Shown piece after piece: positions 1-7,186 of a stretch of DNA of 64,000 nucleotides (position 1 is its first letter; each line of letters begins with the position of its first letter). The stretch covers positions 62,001 through 126,000 of the forward strand of contig JALHLK010000008.1 in NCBI GenBank assembly GCA_022844565.1. Direction: 5' to 3'. The stretch is from Saprospiraceae bacterium. Lineage in GTDB: Bacteria; Bacteroidota; Bacteroidia; Chitinophagales; Saprospiraceae. Both the position numbers and the translations under genes were made by a program. The notes below the pieces were generated by a model. It did not search any database, was not told where the DNA came from, and saw only the letters and a program-made list of their open reading frames with translations.

Positions 1-104
1 GGTTGAGGAAAGTGACTGGGTAAGGTGAATTTGAATTCTTCACTATCTTCAGTCAAACAAGAAAATAGCAAGAAGCTAAGCGCTATGATAAAATAACTCT
101 TCAT
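1..104 (-). CDS. Di-heme cytochrome c peroxidase / MbnH-like lipoprotein, N-terminal part only
   Basis: The gene runs off the left edge, so only about 34 residues are visible. The start is the ATG whose complement lies at 102-104. The product begins MKSYFIIALSFLLFSC, a short lipoprotein signal peptide with a lipobox Cys, so it should be anchored in the periplasm. After a few acidic residues comes FKFTLPSHFPQ, which resembles the conserved opening of mature di-heme cytochrome c peroxidases (F-x-L-P-x-x-F-P). It follows an MbnP gene on the same strand, and MbnP is normally paired with the di-heme enzyme MbnH, which oxidises a Trp of MbnP to kynurenine. The heme-binding CxxCH motifs would lie outside the window, so the call rests on the N-terminus and the neighbour. 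Confidence 0.6.
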   Translation of the reverse strand, partial: MKSYFIIALSFLLFSCLTEDSEEFKFTLPSHFPQ

Positions 105-127
105 TTACATACTTTAAATGATTATAA

Positions 128-155
128 GTCAGAGAATAGATGTCCATTCTCTGAC
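128..155. promoter_or_regulatory. Perfect intercistronic hairpin between the mbnP-like and mbnH-like genes
   Basis: Arms GTCAGAGAAT (128-137) and ATTCTCTGAC (146-155) pair perfectly over 10 bp around an 8-base loop. No strong T-run follows on the minus strand. It may therefore be a partial terminator or an mRNA-processing/stability hairpin that sets the ratio of the two proteins. Confidence 0.6.
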
Positions 156-188
156 TTTAAATAAATCTTTGATACCTACAAAGGATGA

Positions 189-986
189 TTAATGAAAATG
201 ATCCAACTTAAACATTGCAGTATAGTTATCTGCTACATTGACAGAAAAAGGATTAAACATAGTAGTATGGTTTGTGGCGATACTAACATTTGTTTTACCA
301 TTCATCACCTTTGATGCATCAACAAAAATATGTGCATGTGGTGTTTTATTCTCTTTTACAGTGAATGGATCTTCAGCAGTTAAGGTGATTTCCTTAATGT
401 TATTAATCGTTTTTGAGTTTAAGCCACCAAATCCACCAATATGAAATCTAAACCCTCGTTGACCGGTAGTCTGATTTAATGGGGCGGCTGGACTTGTTCC
501 TTCCATTTTTAGAAAAATATATCCAGAATTCCACGACCAATACATTCCTTGCGCAGCGCCTCCCACGTCCAATGCACCTGTTCTTTCAGATACATCCATC
601 GTATTTCTCATACTATCTACACCGATTAGGTATTTTATATTTGTATACTTTCCTTGAGGAATTCCACTAATTGTAAATTTTTGGCTTGCTGGATCATTGT
701 GCTTTACAATGAAATAACTCTCTTTCTGTGGTACTATGAAAACTTCTCCATTCTCTTTTGTTAATTTGATATTGGATATAAAATAATCAAATTGAGAAAC
801 AGTGTGCTCCTCCCCCATCGCATTTTTATAGGTTTGAGAATTTAACACTAACCTTTGTCCATCATAAAGATTTTCGAATTCCAACTCCAAACTTCCTAAT
901 ATATTTTCATCCAACTCTTTTGTACAGCTAGATATAGAAATCATTATTCCTGATAAAACTAATATTTGAAAAACTATTTTTTTCAT
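189..986 (-). CDS. MbnP family copper-associated periplasmic lipoprotein
   Basis: A 265-residue lipoprotein whose signal peptide ends in the lipobox SISSC (Cys21). The mature part matches the MbnP family: an early LELEFENLYDGQRL segment, FDYFISNIKL near residues 67-76, a central GVDSMRN, and the Trp-rich GMYWSWNSGYIFLKMEG. A C-terminal half carries several His residues (HIGGFGG, PHAHIFVD, NHTTMF, DHFH). Family members bind copper and carry a Trp oxidised to kynurenine by MbnH; they occur in methanobactin operons and in many bacteria without methanobactin. The downstream gene on the same strand begins like a di-heme peroxidase, which is the expected partner. No methanobactin precursor was found nearby. 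Copper binding is inferred from the family. Confidence 0.85.
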   Translation of the reverse strand: MKKIVFQILVLSGIMISISSCTKELDENILGSLELEFENLYDGQRLVLNSQTYKNAMGEEHTVSQFDYFISNIKLTKENGEVFIVPQKESYFIVKHNDPASQKFTISGIPQGKYTNIKYLIGVDSMRNTMDVSERTGALDVGGAAQGMYWSWNSGYIFLKMEGTSPAAPLNQTTGQRGFRFHIGGFGGLNSKTINNIKEITLTAEDPFTVKENKTPHAHIFVDASKVMNGKTNVSIATNHTTMFNPFSVNVADNYTAMFKLDHFH

Positions 987-1323
987 TTGTAATTTATTTT
1001 AATATTTTAATAAAGGTATTTTATTCAGAATTATGTACTGAATAGGTATTGATTAAATAATAGATTAATCTAAATGACTAAATTTCATTTAGAAACCCAA
1101 ACAATAGAATAAGCCTTAATAGTAACTAAATGATCTTAGTGCTCCGTCAAGTTAAAGATCTAAACTATGTTGTGAGATATTTTTGGATAGATTGAGGCAA
1201 AAACGTAGATGAACTGGATAGTTCAGCGAGGCTTTTTAACGAAAAGATATTCAAAAAGAGCCACAAATAATTAGTTTCTTTTTCTGGACAGAGCAATAGT
1301 TACTTTACGCAAAAAAATCTTTA
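987..1323. other. Noncoding stretch upstream of the mbnP-like gene, with an inverted repeat
   Basis: No gene is seen. An inverted repeat CTAAATGA-N7-TCATTTAG at 1070-1092 lies about 84 bases before the mbnP start codon and is a candidate operator. A small hairpin GAACTggatAGTTC sits at 1211-1224. The rest is AT-rich without a recognisable signal. Confidence 0.4.
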
Positions 1324-1722
1324 TTAAAATATCTTGGGAGGATCTAATGGGCCATCGAGATACCCATTATGATTACGAAGTAAATGAGATGGTATTTTTT
1401 CAGTATCAATCGCTGAAAAAGTGGACCAAACTAATAGGTCCTCCTCCTTTTGTTCAAAGTATAAGTTTTCAAATAAATCCAGTATTTCTACAATCTGTTG
1501 TTGCTTTTTTTCGGACTTTTTTTGAGTGCTTGCTGCCAATTTTTTCATTAACACACACTGCCCTTTACAACTCAACTCTGGTCGATCTTTATTGATACAA
1601 AGTGTGTTGGCATAATACGTTTGATTGGCAAGAAAATCCACAAAAATAAATGATGTATAACTCAATTCTGCCAACAAGCAGATCAAGCTAAAAACAACCA
1701 CTATTTTTGAGAAATATGCCAA
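1324..1722 (-). CDS. Small secreted protein with a C-x-N-x-D-x-P-x4-C-x-G-x-C motif
   Basis: A 132-residue protein read from a TTG codon; no in-frame ATG is available near it. A hydrophobic N-terminus (residues 5-35) suggests a signal peptide or membrane anchor. It is followed by LCINKDRPELSCKGQCVLMKKL and a charged linker rich in Lys and Gln. The C-terminus is Pro-rich (GPLDPPKIF). The divergently transcribed gene at 1909 encodes a clear paralogue with the same three-Cys signature and a similar PP tail. I recall proteins with this signature near metal and TonB genes in Bacteroidota, but I know no assigned function. The Cys cluster could bind a metal such as copper, which the neighbouring MbnP gene would favour; this is inference. 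Confidence 0.7.
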   Translation of the reverse strand: MAYFSKIVVVFSLICLLAELSYTSFIFVDFLANQTYYANTLCINKDRPELSCKGQCVLMKKLAASTQKKSEKKQQQIVEILDLFENLYFEQKEEDLLVWSTFSAIDTEKIPSHLLRNHNGYLDGPLDPPKIF

Positions 1723-1778
1723 TTTTTTACTTTATGCCACAAAGTTACATTAAATTTTTAAATGACATTGATGATTTT

Positions 1779-1798
1779 AGTCATGTTTTGAAATGACT
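1779..1798. promoter_or_regulatory. Inverted repeat in the divergent intergenic region
   Basis: AGTCAT-N8-ATGACT lies between the divergent paralogues at 1722 (minus) and 1909 (plus). It could be a shared operator. The arms are only 6 bp, so chance is possible. Confidence 0.3.
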
Positions 1799-1908
1799 TT
1801 TTAACTTTCGTAAAGTTAGTTACAAAATTTGAGGAGAAGATTTTTTTGGATAGAAAAACTGACAATATTCAATTTACTTAATACCTTTGTAATAGTATTT
1901 TTTTTAAT

Positions 1909-2286
1909 TTGAAAGATAGCATCCATATAGTTCTTATATTTTCTATCCTATTTCAGTTGATGAGTAAGGCCAATACTTTTTTTACTTTTTTTAAAAACCA
2001 AAAAGAATTGACAGAAAAGTATTGTGTTAATCTTGACAAACCTGAAAAAATGTGTAGTGGTAAATGTTATTTAAATGAAATGCTAGCCAAAGATCATGAT
2101 GAAGAAAGCAAAAGAAGTAACTTCGTTTTTAAATTTGATGTTTGGATAAGTTTAGAGTTACCAGTCTTGGACATTTTTACTTATAACGAATTAAGTGAAA
2201 AGGCCTTAAAAAAAATAAGCTACATCAAAGGATTTTATCTTAATCCTTTTCAGACACACTTAGGCCCACCTCCAGAATTTGTATAA
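1909..2286 (+). CDS. Small secreted protein, paralogue of the gene at 1324-1722
   Basis: A 125-residue protein starting at TTG 1909. An in-frame stop at 1879-1881 rules out a longer N-terminus, and the hydrophobic segment read from this TTG aligns with that of the paralogue. The core YCVNLDKPEKMCSGKCYLNEML carries the same C-x-N-x-D-x-P-x4-C-x-G-x-C pattern, and the C-terminus LGPPPEFV again ends in a Pro-rich motif. It lies 400 bases upstream of the PepSY gene on the same strand. Function is unknown; a metal-binding exported peptide is a reasonable guess. The next ATG, near 1960, would remove most of the hydrophobic segment, so it is a poorer start. Confidence 0.7.
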   Translation: MKDSIHIVLIFSILFQLMSKANTFFTFFKNQKELTEKYCVNLDKPEKMCSGKCYLNEMLAKDHDEESKRSNFVFKFDVWISLELPVLDIFTYNELSEKALKKISYIKGFYLNPFQTHLGPPPEFV

Positions 2287-2686
2287 GAGGTAGTCATCAG
2301 GATGTATATCTATTAATTTTTGTAGTATCTTTAATTACAGTCATAAAGTACAACTTTTTTATTGAAGTAATTAGACATTTGACTTACTTGCTGTTAGTAG
2401 GTCCAAATTTTACTTAGTGCAAATATTTGATTTAATATTTTCCTTTCAACTACCTATATTTTTTGTTGAGATTTATCATTGGGTCAACAATTTGTACTTT
2501 GTCAAGATAATATGCATATCACTTAGCTAATTGTCAAAACCAAGAATTATTATCATCAATAATTATAAAGTAAAAATTCGATCAAAATGTTCAACTTTTA
2601 TTGATTCATCGAATGACAAAACTCTTAAGTTTTTTCAAGCATTGATCAAATAAAAAGCTTTGATCATCATTATTTAATTATAAACT
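2287..2686. promoter_or_regulatory. Upstream region of the PepSY operon with a perfect inverted repeat
   Basis: About 400 AT-rich bases without a gene. Just before the PepSY gene, TGATCAAA (2643-2650) and TTTGATCA (2659-2666) form a perfect 8+8 bp inverted repeat with an 8-base spacer, ending about 20 bases before the start codon. That position suits a repressor operator. Nothing else is recognisable. Confidence 0.5.
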
Positions 2687-3415
2687 ATGACAAATATTAA
2701 TATACATAGAAAAATCAGAACTTGGCACAGATATTTAGGGTTCGTTTTGGGTTTGCAATTTTTGGCATGGACCATAGGAGGACTCTATTTCAGTTGGGTC
2801 AATATTGAAACAATAAGGGGTGAAGATTTACGAGCAGAAAAAAAGCCTTTGACAATACCAGCCAACCTTTCTTCTTTTTCAAAGATAACCGATTCGCTGT
2901 CTTCTAATGGTATCCAAGTTATGGATCTTCAAATTGTCAACTTGCTCGATAAGACATATTATTTAGTAAAAACTAATCAAGGTACAGAAGAATTTTTGCT
3001 ATATGATGTTATAACGCAACAATTAAGGCCAAAAATATCAGAAAAAGATGCAGTTACCATAGCCAAAAATAGTCTTAGACAGCCATCTAAACCCCAAAAA
3101 ATTGAGTATATCACCTCCACACATGGGCACCATGAGTATCGCGAAAAGCCCCTCCCTGCATATGCCATTACATTTGACCACCCCAACAATACGACTGTTT
3201 ATGTCTCTGAAAAAATAGGAAATGTACTATCTTATCGAAGTAATAAGTGGAGATTTTTTGACTTTTTATGGATGTTGCACACGATGGACTACAAAGAGAG
3301 AGATAACTTCAACAATTGGCTATTGAGAATCTTTTCGGTGTTTAGTGTAATAACAGTGATGTCAGGATTTACACTCTTTTTTCTTAGTACAAATTTTAAA
3401 AGACTTAAAAAATGA
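2687..3415 (+). CDS. PepSY-associated transmembrane protein
   Basis: A 242-residue protein with the layout of small PepSY-TM proteins. The N-terminal RKIRTWHRYLGFVLGLQFL leads into transmembrane segment 1 (about 16-36). A periplasmic PepSY region (about 55-190) includes TSTHGHHEY. The conserved FLWMLHTMDY precedes a second transmembrane segment (about 212-235). Related PepSY proteins include periplasmic ferrisiderophore reductases, in which membrane His residues bind heme; His14 and the His of WMLHTMDY are the equivalents to look at. The stop overlaps the next start (ATGA at 3412-3415), so it is translationally coupled to the DJ-1-like lipoprotein. A role in metal or heme electron transfer is inferred from family and context. 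Confidence 0.8.
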   Translation: MTNINIHRKIRTWHRYLGFVLGLQFLAWTIGGLYFSWVNIETIRGEDLRAEKKPLTIPANLSSFSKITDSLSSNGIQVMDLQIVNLLDKTYYLVKTNQGTEEFLLYDVITQQLRPKISEKDAVTIAKNSLRQPSKPQKIEYITSTHGHHEYREKPLPAYAITFDHPNNTTVYVSEKIGNVLSYRSNKWRFFDFLWMLHTMDYKERDNFNNWLLRIFSVFSVITVMSGFTLFFLSTNFKRLKK

Positions 3416-4299
3416 AGAAAATCATATGTTTATTTTTTATTATAGGAATTCAATGGGGCTGCGATCATTCAAAAAATGATAATTCCCAAATAGGACCAAT
3501 AGTTTCTGCTGATTCAGATAGTGATTCTTTGATTTATACCAGAATAAATGATACTATAAATATAGAAGATCACTCTATGATCATGGATCTCATTCTTGGT
3601 AAACCTAAAAAGAATATAAAGGAAATTGGAATTTTAGTTTATGATGGAGTGAATGACTTAGACTTCATTGGTCCGAGATATGTTTTTGGGCAAGTGGGAG
3701 CTAAAGTACGACTGATTGGTTTAAAAACTGGAACTTTCAAAACAGTAATGGGGCTTGAAGTTAGATCAGACACGGTCATAGATTCAATAGATAAGTTGGA
3801 TATTTTGATTATCCCTGGAGGATTTACCGGGACCATCGAAGCTGCATACAACGAAAAAGTCTTGAATTGGATCAGAAAAATAGATCAGAATACTCTTTAC
3901 ACTGCATCTGTATGTACAGGTGGATGGGTACTAGGAGCTTCTGGCCTCTTAAAAGGTAAAAAAGCAACTACTAATTGGTATAAAGAAGAGGAGTTCTTAA
4001 AAAAATATGGTGCGATAAAAGGAGGGGAAAGATATTCTATAGATGGAAAATATTGGACTTCTGCAGGTGTTACAGCAGGAATGGATATGTCTTTGGCTAT
4101 AGTAATGGATAATTGGGGTCCAAAATATGCCCAAGGTATCATGTTGGATATGGAGTACGATCCTGCCCCACCACTTAATGGAGGAACACCCGAAAAAACC
4201 AATTGGTTAGTCAGATGGATGATGAATTCGATGTACGATGCAGGAGTAAATCCATTGATTGATAGTCTAGAAAATATTAGTAAACAACAAATTAATTAA
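3412..4299 (+). CDS. DJ-1/PfpI family lipoprotein, isonitrile-hydratase-like
   Basis: A 295-residue lipoprotein (lipobox Cys17 in IQWGCDHS) with a linker to about residue 68 and then a DJ-1/PfpI glutamine-amidotransferase-like domain. The nucleophile elbow is TASVCTGGWVLGASG (Cys168), followed by LLKGKKATTNW. An Asp in NDLDFIGPRYVF (Asp84) occupies the place of the essential Asp of isonitrile hydratase InhA, where other DJ-1 proteins have Glu. InhA converts isonitriles to N-formamides and is cytoplasmic; this copy is exported, which is unusual. It lacks the AraC DNA-binding domain of the related regulators. It is coupled to the PepSY gene by a 4-base overlap. Substrate is unknown; isonitriles bind copper tightly, but a link to that is speculative. 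Confidence 0.75.
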   Translation: MKKIICLFFIIGIQWGCDHSKNDNSQIGPIVSADSDSDSLIYTRINDTINIEDHSMIMDLILGKPKKNIKEIGILVYDGVNDLDFIGPRYVFGQVGAKVRLIGLKTGTFKTVMGLEVRSDTVIDSIDKLDILIIPGGFTGTIEAAYNEKVLNWIRKIDQNTLYTASVCTGGWVLGASGLLKGKKATTNWYKEEEFLKKYGAIKGGERYSIDGKYWTSAGVTAGMDMSLAIVMDNWGPKYAQGIMLDMEYDPAPPLNGGTPEKTNWLVRWMMNSMYDAGVNPLIDSLENISKQQIN

Positions 4300-4302
4300 A
4301 AC

Positions 4303-4749
4303 ATGAACAAGAAAATATTTATTCTGATGATTAGTATCATTGTCACATTTGTAATTTGGATGGTTGCCCGTCTTGGTATTTTGTCTAATGAAACATTATA
4401 TCCAGCGGACAGAGTGATGATTTTACAAAGAGATAGTAATCTTTTTTACTTTGCATTACGATCTACTTTTTTCGTAGTTTTCATATATGGGGCATATTTG
4501 ATGTGGAAGTACAACAAAAAAGTACTATTTTTGACAACAATACTATTCTATACAATCATTATTTCAACTGAAAAAGTAATCATGAAAACATTTTGTGATC
4601 ACTTTAATTTAGTCAATGATTTTTCATTAAACATGTATCCAGTTAGCATTTACAAAGGAATGGGTGAAGCTTTTGGAGTGATCGTATTAGGCATAATTTC
4701 TTATTTAGCCGTAAGTTTTAAAAATTCGGTTAAATTTAACACGATATAA
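4303..4749 (+). CDS. Four-helix integral membrane protein of unknown function
   Basis: A 148-residue protein starting 3 bases after the DJ-1-like gene, hence in the same operon. Hydrophobic segments at about 5-27, 48-68, 73-93 and 118-140 suggest four membrane spans. I do not recognise the family. The position between a PepSY gene and a His/Met-rich periplasmic protein suggests participation in the same metal or redox process. Confidence 0.65.
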   Translation: MNKKIFILMISIIVTFVIWMVARLGILSNETLYPADRVMILQRDSNLFYFALRSTFFVVFIYGAYLMWKYNKKVLFLTTILFYTIIISTEKVIMKTFCDHFNLVNDFSLNMYPVSIYKGMGEAFGVIVLGIISYLAVSFKNSVKFNTI

Positions 4750-4788
4750 TTCATTTAAATTTTTTTTTTACAATTAAACACACACATA

Positions 4789-5193
4789 ATGTACAGTAAA
4801 ACAATGTTCTTTTTTGTAGTATTTTTTGCTTTTGGCTTAAATCAAACCATCAAAGCACAATCAATATTTGATAAATGGCCAGAGCTCAAAACTTTTCACG
4901 GTGTCATGTCTCAAACATTCCATCCAGCAGAAGAGGGAGATTTAAAACCAATCAAAATGAGAAGTGAAGAAATGAAAGATAAAGCAGCTTTACTTGCCAA
5001 ATCAAATGCTCCCGAAGAGTTTAAAACTGATAAAATCAAAGATGCCGTTAAACGCTTAAAAGTGGATAGTAAAAAACTTCATGAAATAGTAAAAAAGAAG
5101 AAAACAACTGACGCAGAGATCACAAAAGCGATTACAGACTTACATGATGTATTTCATGAAATCGTAGGTCTTTGTAAAGATGAACATCATTAA
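4789..5193 (+). CDS. Periplasmic His/Met-rich helical protein, possibly cytochrome b562-like
   Basis: A 134-residue protein with a cleavable signal peptide ending IKAQ-S (about residue 24). The mature part is predicted almost entirely helical and highly charged, like a four-helix bundle. Potential metal or heme ligands are frequent: His37, Met40, His45, Met57, Met62, His98, His119, His123, Cys129 and a terminal His-His. No CxxCH motif is present, so covalent c-type heme is not expected. It is the last gene of the run that starts with the PepSY gene. Binding of heme b or copper is inferred; the family is not one I can name with certainty. Confidence 0.65.
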   Translation: MYSKTMFFFVVFFAFGLNQTIKAQSIFDKWPELKTFHGVMSQTFHPAEEGDLKPIKMRSEEMKDKAALLAKSNAPEEFKTDKIKDAVKRLKVDSKKLHEIVKKKKTTDAEITKAITDLHDVFHEIVGLCKDEHH

Positions 5194-5196
5194 TTC

Positions 5197-5275
5197 CGAA
5201 TTGGTCATTAGGTGCAATTACCCTCGTATGTAAAATTTCCTACGAGGGTAATTGCGCTTAACTCCATAAATATCT
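5197..5275. repeat. Remnant of a palindromic TTAACCC-family element with a strong hairpin
   Basis: AATTGGTCATTAG here matches the arm of the complete element at 59957-60132, and CGCTTAACTCC followed by an AT-rich run resembles its other side. Between them a perfect 15 bp stem, GCAATTACCCTCGTA (5214-5228) against 5241-5255, closes a 12-base loop. No T-run follows, so an intrinsic terminator is unlikely, although the hairpin may protect the 3' end of the upstream operon. From 5276 to 5541 I see nothing. Confidence 0.55.
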
Positions 5276-5541
5276 TCGTCACTTTGAATAAAGAGAAGTA
5301 AATCTATCTTTTGCAGATCCAAAACTCACTCACATGGTCCTACTGCGTGACTTTTTAATTGACTCACAATTCTAAGATATAAAATTCTTTCTTAGTCTGT
5401 AAAAAAATCGCAATTATCGATCAAATATTATCAATAAAAAGTAAGTTATTTATTACCAAAATACATACAGTTAGAAGAAGCACTAGCCAATTTGCAAAAT
5501 GATTTTGGTACAATATTTGATATATTAAATAAAAATGTAAT

Positions 5542-6516
5542 ATGAAGAGAACTTTGTCTTTCCTTACAACGTTATGTTTGCTGGTCAATTTTACTGATTT
5601 ATTTGCCAATGACAGAGCCCGCTCTTACATTGAACAGTATAAAGAGATCGCCCAAATGGAGATGCATCGTACTGGTATTCCTGCCAGCATCAAGCTTGCG
5701 CAAGCATTGCTAGAGTCAAGTTGGGGGCAAAGTGATCTAGCAACAAAAGCTAACAATCATTTCGGCATCAAATGTGGTGGCAATTGGAATGGCAAAACCT
5801 TTTACAAGCATGATGATGATTATGACAATGATGGCCAATTGCTAGAAAGTTGTTTTAGAGTATTTAGCAATGCCCAAGAATCTTTTCAAAATCATTCAGA
5901 TTTTCTCACTGATCCAAAGAAAGCCAATCGATACGGCTTTCTTTTTCAATACCCCACTACTGATTTTGTTTCTTGGGCTCACGGTTTGCACCTAGCTGGT
6001 TATGCCACGGACAATAAATATCCAAAAAAATTGATAGAAATCATCGAAAAATACAAGCTACATGAACTCGATCAGCCAATCAACGAAAAAACCTTAGCCA
6101 AAAGTAAAGATCGTAAAGTAGATCAAGAAACCTCCTCAAATAAAATCTTGAACAACACCAAGGTCGTATTTGCTAATTCAAAAATAAATTACAACATAAA
6201 AACGGCTAAAGTGGATAAAGACCTTTCTGCAAAACTATTAGCCGAAAAATACAGTATCCCTATCCGCAACTTTATCACATTCAATGAAATTGTCCTATTA
6301 CCAGATGATGTAATCACAGCAGGTACCACCATTTTCTTAGAAAATAAAAAGCGAGACTACCAAGGAGAAGAAACAACTTATACGCTCAAAGAAGGCGAAA
6401 CGATAGAATACGTCGCTCATATATACGGTGTCCGAGCCCGCACTTTGCGATCTATTAATAAGATCAAAAAGGGTGAAGAAGCTAAAGCTAATCAGGTCAT
6501 TAAGTTGAAGAAGTAG
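5542..6516 (+). CDS. Secreted N-acetylglucosaminidase with two LysM domains
   Basis: A 324-residue exported peptidoglycan hydrolase. The signal peptide covers about residues 1-22. A FlgJ-type mannosyl-glycoprotein endo-beta-N-acetylglucosaminidase domain spans about 27-175 with KLAQALLESSWGQS (catalytic Glu58), NNHFGIKC and the C-terminal GLHLAGYATDNKYPKKLI. A poorly conserved LysM-like segment (about 200-265) and a clear LysM repeat (about 278-323, TYTLKEGETIEYVAHIYGVR) should anchor it to the wall. A shorter paralogue without LysM lies at 24081-24704. The expected role is cleaving glycan strands during growth or division; the substrate is inferred from the family. Confidence 0.88.
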   Translation: MKRTLSFLTTLCLLVNFTDLFANDRARSYIEQYKEIAQMEMHRTGIPASIKLAQALLESSWGQSDLATKANNHFGIKCGGNWNGKTFYKHDDDYDNDGQLLESCFRVFSNAQESFQNHSDFLTDPKKANRYGFLFQYPTTDFVSWAHGLHLAGYATDNKYPKKLIEIIEKYKLHELDQPINEKTLAKSKDRKVDQETSSNKILNNTKVVFANSKINYNIKTAKVDKDLSAKLLAEKYSIPIRNFITFNEIVLLPDDVITAGTTIFLENKKRDYQGEETTYTLKEGETIEYVAHIYGVRARTLRSINKIKKGEEAKANQVIKLKK

Positions 6517-6523
6517 TTTTGAT

Positions 6524-6552
6524 GTCTTTGGTCTTTAGCTATTAGTCTTTGG
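6524..6552. repeat. Short run of degenerate 7 bp repeats after the glucosaminidase stop
   Basis: GTCTTTGGTCTTTAG and a further AGTCTTTGG copy match the heptamer array at 15145-15289. The run begins 8 bases after the stop codon. Confidence 0.6.
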
Positions 6553-6743
6553 CCTTAAAATTCAGGATTTTGCTACGATTATTTGACTTTCTGCTGATAT
6601 TTCGGAATTTACACACTAAACAGCGTTTGATCACAATCGATTGTATCACATCATGACCAAACATTCATCTCTTATTCAAGTTTTCTAGTATTTTCACATA
6701 CTTGATTCTAGCATTCAGGCATTCAAACTGTTTGACATTAGTA

Positions 6744-7050
6744 GTAGCCTCGCAAGGTTTTGGTTTTGGTTCTGATTGGCATTTGAAGTAGCCTCGCAAA
6801 ATTTTGGTATTGGTTCTGATTAGCATTTGAAGTAGCCTCTCAAGGTTTTGGTATTGGTTCTGATTGGCATTTGAAGTAGCCTCGCAAAGCTTTGGTATTG
6901 GTTCTGATTGGCATTTGAAGTAGCCTCGCAAAGTTTGATTTTGGTTCTGATGAGCATTTGCAGAAGCCTCGCAAAGTTTTGCTCGGTTCCCTCATTATTT
7001 TGATAACATCCTCACAAAGTATTGTTCGGTTCCTTCATTATCGAGTGAAA
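6744..7050. repeat. 44 bp tandem repeat array, about seven copies
   Basis: Units begin at 6744, 6788, 6832, 6876, 6920, 6963 and 7007. Four are 44 bp and close to identical around GTAGCCTCGCAA, TTGGTTCTGATTGGCATTTG. The last two diverge. The unit length is not a multiple of three, so the array is not a coding repeat; a minus-strand open frame through it is accidental. It fills the space between the glucosaminidase and the ROK gene. Confidence 0.85.
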
Positions 7051-7186
7051 TCGTTCACTCGATTTGTTCCTTTTAGTCACAATCTTTCAGTCATTATCAA
7101 AATTACTACGCACCATTCGGTCATATCAAAATTGCTACGCACCATTTGGTCATAATCGATTTGCTCCTTTCGTCGCAACCATTCGG
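7041..7186. repeat. Hairpin plus degenerate 29-30 bp repeats next to the ROK gene
   Basis: A perfect inverted repeat TCGAGTGA-N6-TCACTCGA occupies 7041-7062. It is followed by three degenerate units of about 29-37 bp carrying TACGCACCATTCGGTCAT-like cores (from 7096). The last unit reaches the stop codon of the ROK gene at 7187. Confidence 0.5.

Noticed and set aside
1-5193. Methanobactin biosynthesis cluster
   Set aside because: Only MbnP and an MbnH-like start are seen; no precursor peptide, MbnB or MbnC was found, and MbnP/MbnH occur widely without methanobactin.
5214-5255. Intrinsic terminator after the His/Met-rich protein gene
   Set aside because: The stem is strong but no T-run follows, and the sequence belongs to a dispersed palindromic element.
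6665-6931. 88-codon minus-strand frame across the 44 bp repeats
   Set aside because: The repeat length is not a multiple of three, so the peptide does not repeat consistently; it is a by-product of the array.
6744-7050. Possible CRISPR array
   Set aside because: Units are contiguous and nearly identical over their whole length, with no unique spacers and no cas genes.
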